A stretch of 13,648 nucleotides of DNA, taken from the NCBI GenBank assembly GCA_030146745.1, contig JASLBD010000152.1, positions 1 to 13,648 of the forward strand, given 5' to 3'. The notes below the pieces were generated by a model. The model was not told the DNA's origin. It saw nothing but the letters and a program-made list of their open reading frames with translations, and made no database searches. Below are positions 7,681 through 13,648 of this stretch, in pieces. Numbering within the stretch: the stretch's first letter is position 1; each line of letters opens with the position of its first letter. The stretch comes from Allosphingosinicella sp. GTDB lineage: Bacteria > Pseudomonadota > Alphaproteobacteria > Sphingomonadales > Sphingomonadaceae. Made by a program: the position numbers and the translations under genes.

Positions 7681-10179
7681 CTATTCGTAGCGGAGGGCGT
7701 GGATCGGGTTGGACCGGGCCACCCGGAAGGCGTGACCGGCGATCGTCCCGATGGCGATGGCGAGGGCGAGCAGGGCGGCGAGCAGGAAGGGTGTCGGCCC
7801 GAGCGGGATGCGGGCGTCGAAGCCGTTCAGCCAGTCGCGCATCACCCACCAGGCGATCGGCCAGGCGATGAGGTTGGCGACGATTACCGGCTTTGAGAAT
7901 TGCCACACCAGAAGCCGGACGATGTCGCGCGAGCGGGCGCCGAGCACCTTCCTGATCCCGATCTCCTTGGTCCGCCGCTCGGCGGTGAAGGCGGCGAGGC
8001 CGAACAGGCCGAGGCAGCCGACGACTACAGACAGCAAGGCGAAGCCGGCGAAGGTCTTGGCCCGCGCATCCTCCGCCTCGTAGAGCTCGGCGACCACGTC
8101 CTCGCTGAAATCGGCCTCGAACGGCACTTCGGTGGTGATTCCCCGCCACGCGGCTTGAAGCTTGTCGCGCATCGCCCTCGGATCGCCCTTGTAGCGGACG
8201 ACCAGCCAGCCATGGCCGGCGTCGGCATTGACGAACATGATGTCGTCGAGCGGCTGCCGGACGGAGCGGAACCGCGAGTCCGCGACCACTCCGACGACGG
8301 TGACGGGGACCAGACCATATTCGTTCTGCACCAATGCCGCCTTGAGCTGCTTGCCGACGGCCTCCTTCGGATCGGCGAAGCCGAGCCGCCGGGCGCCGGA
8401 TTCGTTGACGACGATATTGCCGCCGCGCGCCGCGAGCGCCCGCTGGTTCTCGGGCGAGGGCGGGAATTGCAGGGTCATGTCGTCCATCGGCCGGCTCTCG
8501 TCGAACCAGCGGCCGGCCACCAGCTTGAGGCCCATCGCCTTCATGAAGCCCGGGTCGACCGTATATTGGCCGATCAGCACCGGCCTGGGATTGCCAGGCA
8601 CCATGATGTTGGTGTTGTTCTGGCCGTCCGTCGCCACCGCGATCGTGCTTCGCCCGACCGCCTCCACCCCCTCGACCCGCTTCATCCGCTCGGCGATCGC
8701 CCGGCCGGAGTTGAGCAGCTGGTAGCGGTTGAGGCCGTCGATCTGGACGAGTCGCTCGCGGTCGAAGCCCGGATCCGCGTTTCGCGCATAGCTGGTCTGC
8801 AGATAGACCACGGCGGTGCAGATGATGAGCCCGATCGAAACCGCGAACTGGCCGACGACGAGCGCCGCGCGCAGCCGTCCGGTCCCGTCCCCTTCGGACG
8901 CCGATTTGTTGGCCTTGAGGACGGTCGCCGGCTGGAAGCGCGACAGGAAGAAAGCGGGATAGAGGCCGCCCAGCCCACCGACGATCAGTACCAAAGCGGC
9001 CATCGGCAAAGCGATTCCGCCCTCGCCCAGATAGTTGAGCCGGATGTCCGCATCGAGGAAGGCGGAGAAGCTGGGCAGCAGCAGCTCGACCAGAGCCAAG
9101 GCGATCAGCATCGCAAGAGCCGCGACCAGGATCGATTCGCCAATGAACTGGACGATGAGCTGCCGGCGGTTGGCGCCGAGCACCTTCCGAAGCGCCACCT
9201 CGCGGGCGCGCTGGCTGGCCCGGGCGGTGGCGAGGTTGGTGAAGTTCACCATCGCCATGGCGAGGATGAGCAGGGCGATGATCGCGAAGGTGACGATCGT
9301 GCCCCGATCGTTGCCGGGCGCCATCGGGGCTTCCTGGCCTTCGCCGAGATGGACGTCGGCGACGTTGACGAAATGCCAGTCGCCATTTTCCCCGGCGTTG
9401 AACCGGGCTTCGCCGCTATTCTCGTCGGGGATGTTGCGCTTCTCCCAGGCCGGCATCGCCGCCGCGATCGCGGCCGGATCGGCGCCCGGGCGGAGCCTGG
9501 CGTAGACCCATCCGGCCTGGCAGCCCCAGCAGGTCAGGAATTGCGCCTCCTGGGCCATGTAGGTCGGGAAATCGATCCGGACGACGGCGTTGGCCCGCAG
9601 GTGGGAATTCCTGGCGATGTCCTCGAAGACCCCGCCGATCCGATAGTCGAAACGCTGGCCCTTGCTGATCACCGTCATCGTCCGCCCGACGACATCGTCG
9701 GTGCCGAAGCGGCTCACCGCCTCGCTTCGGCTAAGCATCGCGGTGTTCACCCGGTCGAGCGCGCTCCGGCTGCCGTGGAGAAGCGGCAGCTCGATCACCT
9801 CGAGCAGATTGTCGTCGACGTAGAGATAATCCTCGGTCGAGGAGGCCTGCCCGTCCTTGAGGAAGACGGGGACGCTGCCCAGGGCGTAGACCGCCTTCTC
9901 GATCTGCGGGAAATCCTTCACCAGGGCCGCCTTGGTGGCGAACGGCGCCATCTGGAGCTTGCCCTCTTCCCCGGTGGCCGGGTCGCGGAACCAGTTCTGC
10001 ACCTGGTAGGTGCGCTCGGCGCCGGGCAGCCATTTGTCGTAGCTCATCTCGTAGCGGACGAAGAGCAGGATCATCAGGCAGGCGGCCATGCCGATGGCGA
10101 GGCCGAAGATGTTGATGAAGGCGTAGGTGCGGTTCTTGGCCAGAGCCCGGAAGCCGACCGTCAGATAATTGAGCCACAT
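7681..10179 (-). CDS. Double-FtsX (MacB/FtsX-type) ABC permease, second in array, with CxxC pair
   Basis: An 832-residue permease starting MWLNYLTVGFRAL and ending NPIHALRYE. The coupling motif EVALRKVLGA is at E327 and EIGIRKVLGA at E739, one per FtsX half. The first extracytoplasmic domain has the MacB_PCD signature LSRSEAVSRFG and contains C217-W-G-C220, a CxxC pair predicted to face the periplasm; the equivalent position in members three to five has no cysteine. The second extracytoplasmic domain keeps NIVVNESGARRLGF and VVGVVADSRFRSVRQP. The start is supported by the best ribosome site in the window, AGGAGG six bases before the ATG, overlapping the previous gene's TAG. Its N-terminal domain most resembles the fifth member (ALVKDFPQIEKAVYA), so similarity does not simply follow gene order. 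Confidence 0.93.
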   Translation of the reverse strand: MWLNYLTVGFRALAKNRTYAFINIFGLAIGMAACLMILLFVRYEMSYDKWLPGAERTYQVQNWFRDPATGEEGKLQMAPFATKAALVKDFPQIEKAVYALGSVPVFLKDGQASSTEDYLYVDDNLLEVIELPLLHGSRSALDRVNTAMLSRSEAVSRFGTDDVVGRTMTVISKGQRFDYRIGGVFEDIARNSHLRANAVVRIDFPTYMAQEAQFLTCWGCQAGWVYARLRPGADPAAIAAAMPAWEKRNIPDENSGEARFNAGENGDWHFVNVADVHLGEGQEAPMAPGNDRGTIVTFAIIALLILAMAMVNFTNLATARASQRAREVALRKVLGANRRQLIVQFIGESILVAALAMLIALALVELLLPSFSAFLDADIRLNYLGEGGIALPMAALVLIVGGLGGLYPAFFLSRFQPATVLKANKSASEGDGTGRLRAALVVGQFAVSIGLIICTAVVYLQTSYARNADPGFDRERLVQIDGLNRYQLLNSGRAIAERMKRVEGVEAVGRSTIAVATDGQNNTNIMVPGNPRPVLIGQYTVDPGFMKAMGLKLVAGRWFDESRPMDDMTLQFPPSPENQRALAARGGNIVVNESGARRLGFADPKEAVGKQLKAALVQNEYGLVPVTVVGVVADSRFRSVRQPLDDIMFVNADAGHGWLVVRYKGDPRAMRDKLQAAWRGITTEVPFEADFSEDVVAELYEAEDARAKTFAGFALLSVVVGCLGLFGLAAFTAERRTKEIGIRKVLGARSRDIVRLLVWQFSKPVIVANLIAWPIAWWVMRDWLNGFDARIPLGPTPFLLAALLALAIAIGTIAGHAFRVARSNPIHALRYE

Positions 10180-10185
10180 CTCTTG

Positions 10186-10192
10186 CCTCCTA
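10186..10192 (-). promoter_or_regulatory. Ribosome binding site overlapping a stop codon (second permease)
   Basis: On the minus strand the stop of the first permease and the ribosome site of the second are fused as TAGGAGG, with six bases (CAAGAG) before the ATG at 10179. It is the strongest Shine-Dalgarno match in the window. Terminating ribosomes would sit directly on it, which favours translational coupling and fixes the start codon. Confidence 0.8.
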
Positions 10193-12673
10193 CTCGTAGC
10201 GAAGGGCGTGGATGGGGTTGAGGCGGGCCACCTTGACGGCGTGGCCGGCGATCGTGCCGAGCGCGATGGCGAGCGCGAGCAGCCCCGCCATCAGGAACGG
10301 CCCCGGGCCGAGGTCGATTCGCGCGTCGAACCCGTTCAGCCAGTCGCGCATCACCCACCAGGCGACGGGCCAGGCGATGAGGTTGGCGAGGACCACCGGC
10401 TTCGAGAATTGCCAGGCAAGCAGCCGGACGATGTCGCGGATGCGGGCGCCGAACACCTTGCGGATGCCGATCTCCCGGGTCCGCCGCTCGGCGGTGAAGG
10501 CGGCGAGCCCGAACAGCCCGAGGCAGGCGATCAGGATCGCGAGCCCCGCGAACCCCGCGAAGGTCCGCCCGCGCGCCTCGTCGGCGCCGTAGAGTTCGGC
10601 CAGCCGGCTCTCCGCGAAATGGGATTCGAAGGGGACGGCCGGGGCGTGGCGCCGCCACACCCGTTCCGCCTCGGTTCGGACCCGCTCGGGGTCGACGCCC
10701 TCGTAGCGGGCCACCCCCCAGCGATAATAGCCGCTGTCGTGGTAGATCATGGCCTCGACCGGCTCGCGCACCGAGCGGAAGCGGCTGTTCTGCGCCACGC
10801 CGACGATGGTCGCCGGCACCATGAGGTCGTTCTGGAACATCGGGATCCGGATCTGCTTGCCGATCGCAGAGGCGGGATCGGCGAAGCCGAGCTTCTGAGC
10901 CGCCAGCACGTTCAGGACCACGTTCATCCCGCGCCGGGCGATCCCCTGCTGCGCCGCGGCCAGTTTCTCCTCATTCTCGAACGTGGCTTCCGCGATGAAG
11001 GCCTTGTCGTTGGCGAAGCGCGGCGAGAGCGGGCGGCCCGCGACCATCGGGATCTTGAGGACTTCGAAGAAGGCCGGCTCGACGCTGTACCAGCCGAGCT
11101 TGACCGGCTCCGACTGCCCGGGGGCCGCGACCGTGGTGTAGAGGGTCCGGCTCGAGCCAGGCTCGATGTTCGTCCCGGCCACTCCCGTCACGCCGTCGAT
11201 CGCCGCGATCTCGCGCTGGAGGGTCTCGCGGACCGGCCGCACCTCGGCCTGGTCCAGGCCCTTGATCTCGAGCAGCCCCTCGCGCTGATAGCCGGCGTCG
11301 ACGGTGCGGGCGAAGACGGTCTGCTGATAGACGATGGCGGTGCAGACGATGAGGCCGATCGACACGGCAAACTGAGCCACCACCAGCAGGGTGCGCAACC
11401 GGCCCGCGCCGTCGGTCTCGCCCGCCCCCTTGCCGCCCTTCAGGATCGACGCAGGCTGGGCGCGCGACAGATAAAATGCCGGATAGAGGCCGCCCGCCAG
11501 CCCTACCAGGACGGTCAGGGCGAGGATGGGCAGGGCCATGCCCCCTTCGCCGAAATAGGCGAGCTCGAGGTCGGCGTCGAGGAAGGCCGAGAAGACGGGC
11601 AGGACGAGCTCGACCAGGGCCATCGCGATCACCATCGCCGCCGCCACGAGCATCGTGGATTCGCCGAGGAACTGGCCGACGAGCTGGATCCGGCGGGCGC
11701 CGAGCACCTTGCGGACGGCGACCTCGCGCGCCCGGCGGCTGGCGCGCGCCGTGGTCAGGTTGATGAAGTTGACGCAGGCCATCGCGAGGATGAGCGAAGC
11801 GACGATCGCGAAGGTGACGATGCTTCGCATGTCGTTGCCGGGACGGTCCCCTTCGGCCCCGCTCAGATGGACGTCGCGGACGTTGACGAGGCGCCAGTCC
11901 CACTGCTTGGCGAGGTCGCCGCCGGCGACGTCCTTGGCGGGCACGTTGCGCTTCTCCCAGGCCGGCATGGCGGCGTTGATCGCGGCGACGTCGGCTCCTG
12001 GCCTAAGCTTCACATAGGCGCCGCCGTTGACGCAGCCCCAGGGGCACGGAATCTCTTCCGCCGTGGTGAAGCGGCGGACGATTGCGAAGTTCAGATGGCT
12101 GTTCTTGGGGATGTCTTCGAACACCCCGGTGACCCTGAGGTCGTAGGTCTCGCCTCCGCGAACGGTGGTGAGGGTGCGGCCGATCGAGTCAATCGTGCCG
12201 AACTGGCGAACCGCCTGCGAGCGGCTGAGCGCGACCCCGTCGACCGCCTTCAGCGCACTGGCGCCGCTGCCGCGCAGGAAGGGGACGGAGAGGATGTCGA
12301 AGAAGCGCTCGTCGACCGCATGGACCTCGACCCGAACCGCCTGCCCGTCCTTCATGACGACGATATCGTCCGGCTCGAATTTGGAAACGGCTTCGAGCTG
12401 CGGGAAATCCTTGGCGAGCGCGGCGGCCACCGGCTGGGTCGCCGCCTGCATGGCGATCCTGCCGCCGGTCGAGTCGTCGATCCCGGTGGTCTGAACCTGG
12501 AAGACCCGGCCGGCGTCCGGTAGCCAATCGTCGTAGCTGGTCTCGTAGCGGACGTAGAGGAGCAGCAGCAGGCAGGCGGCGAGGCCGAGCGCTAGGCCGA
12601 ATATGTTGATGAACGCATAGACCTTCTGCCGCGAGAGGGCGCGGCAGGCGACGGTGAGGTAGTTGCGCCACAT
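10190..12673 (-). CDS. Double-FtsX (MacB/FtsX-type) ABC permease, first in array, with CxxxC pair
   Basis: An 827-residue permease, the first of the array to be transcribed and the nearest to the ATPase and RidA-family genes. It starts MWRNYLTVACRALSRQKVYA and ends NPIHALRYE. Coupling motifs are EVAVRKVLGA at E317 and EIGIRKVFGA at E734, both slightly altered from the other members (EVAVRK for EVALRK, VFGA for VLGA). The first extracytoplasmic domain is about 10 residues shorter than in the others and contains C210-P-W-G-C214, at the site where the second member has CxxC. The second domain includes MNVVLNVLAAQKLGF and GVAQNSRFRSVREP. The ATG at 12671-12673 is preceded by GGGGGA eight bases upstream. 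The 31-base gap to the RidA-family stop holds no evident promoter or terminator, so co-transcription is likely. Confidence 0.93.
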   Translation of the reverse strand: MWRNYLTVACRALSRQKVYAFINIFGLALGLAACLLLLLYVRYETSYDDWLPDAGRVFQVQTTGIDDSTGGRIAMQAATQPVAAALAKDFPQLEAVSKFEPDDIVVMKDGQAVRVEVHAVDERFFDILSVPFLRGSGASALKAVDGVALSRSQAVRQFGTIDSIGRTLTTVRGGETYDLRVTGVFEDIPKNSHLNFAIVRRFTTAEEIPCPWGCVNGGAYVKLRPGADVAAINAAMPAWEKRNVPAKDVAGGDLAKQWDWRLVNVRDVHLSGAEGDRPGNDMRSIVTFAIVASLILAMACVNFINLTTARASRRAREVAVRKVLGARRIQLVGQFLGESTMLVAAAMVIAMALVELVLPVFSAFLDADLELAYFGEGGMALPILALTVLVGLAGGLYPAFYLSRAQPASILKGGKGAGETDGAGRLRTLLVVAQFAVSIGLIVCTAIVYQQTVFARTVDAGYQREGLLEIKGLDQAEVRPVRETLQREIAAIDGVTGVAGTNIEPGSSRTLYTTVAAPGQSEPVKLGWYSVEPAFFEVLKIPMVAGRPLSPRFANDKAFIAEATFENEEKLAAAQQGIARRGMNVVLNVLAAQKLGFADPASAIGKQIRIPMFQNDLMVPATIVGVAQNSRFRSVREPVEAMIYHDSGYYRWGVARYEGVDPERVRTEAERVWRRHAPAVPFESHFAESRLAELYGADEARGRTFAGFAGLAILIACLGLFGLAAFTAERRTREIGIRKVFGARIRDIVRLLAWQFSKPVVLANLIAWPVAWWVMRDWLNGFDARIDLGPGPFLMAGLLALAIALGTIAGHAVKVARLNPIHALRYE

Positions 12674-12704
12674 ATGTTCAGTCCCCCATGCCCGTCCGGA
12701 TGAT

Positions 12705-13265
12705 TCACTTGCACTTCGCCGCGGCGGCCGGTCGCCGCGCCACGACCTTGATCTCGGTGATTCCCCCCTCCGGGATCAGCCGGTCGACGTCGATCGCCGT
12801 CCAGGCCGGATAGGGCGCCTTGACCCGGCGCTTGTGCGCGGCGACGATCGCCGGCATCTGCGCGACGACGTCGGTGTGGAAGCTGGTGATGTCGACGACG
12901 TCGTCCCAGCCCGCCCCGGCCCGCTTCAATATCGCCCCGATCTGGTCGTAGGTCCTCTCGTAGGCCGCCTCGAGCGTCTCGCCGTCGCGCGGGCCGACGA
13001 CGATTCCGCTCAGGTAGATGGTGTCGCCGGCGACGATCGCGTCGCTATAGCCCCATTCCTCCTGGAACTTCCGGCCCTGCGCGTTCTCGCTCATCAGCAC
13101 GGTCGAGCGCTGGCGCTCGCCGGCGTGGGCGGGGGTGGACACGAGAAGGACTGCGGCCAGTCCCGTCATTCCCGCGAAAGCGGGAATCCATCGGGCGGCG
13201 GTGCAGGCTCCAAGGCTGTCTGGATTCCCGCTTTCGCGGGAATGACGGCGACCGCTCCCCCTCAC
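12705..13265 (-). CDS. RidA (YjgF/YER057c/UK114) family protein with signal peptide, interrupted in frame by a repeat
   Basis: A 186-residue reading frame from GTG; the GTGA start overlaps the ATPase stop by 4 bases. Residues 7-34 are encoded by a dRS3-like inverted repeat. Residues 35-48 (GLAAVLLVSTPAHA) look like the hydrophobic core and AHA|G cleavage site of a Sec signal peptide, so the mature protein should start at G49 and be periplasmic. Residues about 58-180 follow the RidA fold pattern: GDTIYLSGIVVGP, then a central helix ending AGAGWDDVVDITSFHTD, then YPAWTAIDVDRL and ITEIKVVARRP. Canonical RidA enzymes, which hydrolyse reactive 2-aminoacrylate-type imines, carry an arginine in a PARS motif (Arg105 in E. 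coli). Here it is PAWT with Trp155, although the glutamate matching Glu120 (E171) is kept. Loss of that arginine marks Rid subfamilies for which the deaminase activity is not expected. An alternative start at the ATG in the repeat (13167-13169) would leave a signal peptide with no basic residues. Role in the operon unknown. Confidence 0.82.
   Translation of the reverse strand: MRGSGRRHSRESGNPDSLGACTAARWIPAFAGMTGLAAVLLVSTPAHAGERQRSTVLMSENAQGRKFQEEWGYSDAIVAGDTIYLSGIVVGPRDGETLEAAYERTYDQIGAILKRAGAGWDDVVDITSFHTDVVAQMPAIVAAHKRRVKAPYPAWTAIDVDRLIPEGGITEIKVVARRPAAAAKCK
13164..13247. repeat. dRS3-like inverted-repeat element (nested hairpins)
   Basis: Two perfect 27-base inverted arms, 13164-13190 and 13221-13247, flank a 30-base centre. 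Each arm is itself palindromic, with core ATTCCCGCGAAAGCGGGAAT (8-base stem, GAAA loop). The ATTCCC...GGGAAT core matches the dRS3 repeat family described in Neisseria; related copies in many proteobacteria are often mis-translated as HSRESGNP, SFPRKRESR or WIPAFAGMT, and all three strings appear in frames here. No transposase and no clear target-site duplication are seen. The element is 84 bases, a multiple of three, and lies wholly within the N-terminal codons of the RidA-family gene, 14 bases beyond the ATPase stop. In the transcript the arms can pair as a long stem or as two small hairpins. Confidence 0.9.
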
Positions 13266-13648
13266 GCCGCCCGCCGCCGTTCGATGAGGATCCGGCCGTC
13301 GAGCATGTTGACGACGCGGCCGGCATAATCGGCATGGGCGGGCGAGTGGGTGACCATGACGATGGTCGAGCCTTCGCGGTTCAGCGCCTGGAGCATCTTC
13401 ATCACTTCCTCGCCATGCTGGGTGTCGAGGTTGCCGGTCGGCTCGTCGGCGAGGATCAGCTTGGGGTTGCCGACCAGGGCGCGGGCGACGGCGACGCGCT
13501 GCTGCTGGCCGCCGGAAAGCTGGCTCGGCCGGTGCTTGGCGCGGTGGGCGACTCCGACCTTGTCCATCACCGCCTCGACCCGCGAGCGCCGTTCGGACGC
13601 GGCGACGTCGTGATAGAGCAAGGCGAGCTCGATATTCTCGCGGACGGA
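13262..13648 (-). CDS. ABC transporter ATP-binding protein, MacB/LolD type (3' part)
   Basis: The C-terminal 128 or so residues of an ABC ATPase; the 5' part with Walker A and Q-loop lies off the right edge. Visible in order: [14 protein letters not shown] (the segment that follows the Q-loop in LolD/MacB ATPases), the ABC signature [15 protein letters not shown], Walker B with D-loop [13 protein letters not shown], and the H-loop VTHS with its histidine encoded at 13346-13348. The gene ends in a basic tail ERRRAA. The DEPTGNLD form and the length after it are typical of the MacB/LolD/FtsE group, which pairs with FtsX-type permeases, so it is the obvious energy source for the permeases downstream. 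Its TGA overlaps the RidA-family GTG by 4 bases, implying translational coupling. The fused permease domain of true MacB is absent: the protein ends soon after the H-loop, so the permeases are separate polypeptides. Confidence 0.95.
   Translation of the reverse strand, partial: SVRENIELALLYHDVAASERRSRVEAVMDKVGVAHRAKHRPSQLSGGQQQRVAVARALVGNPKLILADEPTGNLDTQHGEEVMKMLQALNREGSTIVMVTHSPAHADYAGRVVNMLDGRILIERRRAA

Larger units (their letters stand above)
1..12673 (-). other. Tandem array of six paralogous permease genes
   Basis: Starts lie at 12673, 10179, 7671, 5174, 2659 and 129, giving a period of about 2.49-2.53 kb. All copies face the same way with gaps of 9-22 bases and no internal promoter or terminator visible. 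Similarity by eye is highest at the two ends of each gene (first helix, and the last 95 residues with the second coupling motif and helices 7-8) and around the first coupling motif. It is lowest in the two extracytoplasmic domains. This is the pattern of repeated gene duplication followed by divergence of the exposed domains. The array continues past the left edge. Confidence 0.9.

Noticed and set aside
152..12673. Assignment of the permeases as macB or lolC/lolE
   Set aside because: The fold family fits, but these are separate ~830-residue doubled permeases without a fused ATPase, and nothing in the sequence shows macrolide or lipoprotein as substrate.
13164..13247. Two palindromic repeats with a 30-base spacer, resembling a minimal CRISPR
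   Set aside because: The two arms are inverted, not direct, copies; there is only one spacer and no cas genes. The dRS3-type core explains it.
13164..13247. Rho-independent terminator after the ATPase gene
   Set aside because: No U-tract follows either stem, and the element lies inside the next gene's reading frame, so a simple terminator role is not supported.
13045..13335. Minus-strand frame containing SFPRKRESR and DSRFRGNDG strings
   Set aside because: These strings are the usual false translation of dRS3-like repeats in another frame, and the frame overlaps both the RidA-family and ATPase genes.

Overview
The window comes from a GC-rich bacterium with strong G/C third-position bias. 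The base composition and a dRS3-type hairpin repeat, of the kind whose translation reads HSRESGNP...WIPAFAGMT, fit a sphingomonad-like alphaproteobacterium or another GC-rich proteobacterium. That placement is an inference, because no taxonomic marker gene is present. The architecture of the permeases (about 830 residues, single chain, doubled FtsX/MacB type) resembles the arrays that are very common in Bacteroidetes.

Every supported gene lies on the minus strand, so transcription runs right to left. The order is: a MacB/LolD-type ABC ATPase (5' end off the right edge); a RidA-family gene with an apparent signal peptide, whose start overlaps the ATPase stop by 4 bases; five complete paralogous double-FtsX permeases of 827-835 residues; and the first 43 codons of a sixth permease, cut by the left edge. 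Gaps between genes are 31, 10, 9, 10, 10 and 22 bases, and the permease ribosome sites mostly overlap the previous stop codon (TAGG...). This is the layout of one long, translationally coupled operon. No promoter, terminator, RNA gene, IS element or CRISPR array is visible, and no gene-free stretch exceeds about 35 bases. The plus strand carries no supported gene.

The genes plausibly act as one export or lipoprotein/peptide-handling machine family. The ATPase would supply the two nucleotide-binding subunits. Each permease holds two FtsX halves in one chain and keeps the E-(V/I)-(A/G)-(L/I/V)-R-K-V-(L/F)-G-A coupling-helix motif in both halves, so each could form a complete transporter core with two copies of the ATPase. 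The six permeases would be interchangeable or differently specialised cores. The substrate cannot be read from sequence.

The two most notable observations are the array itself (at least six tandem single-chain permeases behind one visible ATPase, with diverged extracytoplasmic domains but conserved membrane ends and junctions) and an 84-base dRS3-like inverted repeat. The repeat sits exactly in frame inside the signal-peptide coding region of the RidA-family gene; removing its 28 codons restores an ordinary 20-residue signal peptide.
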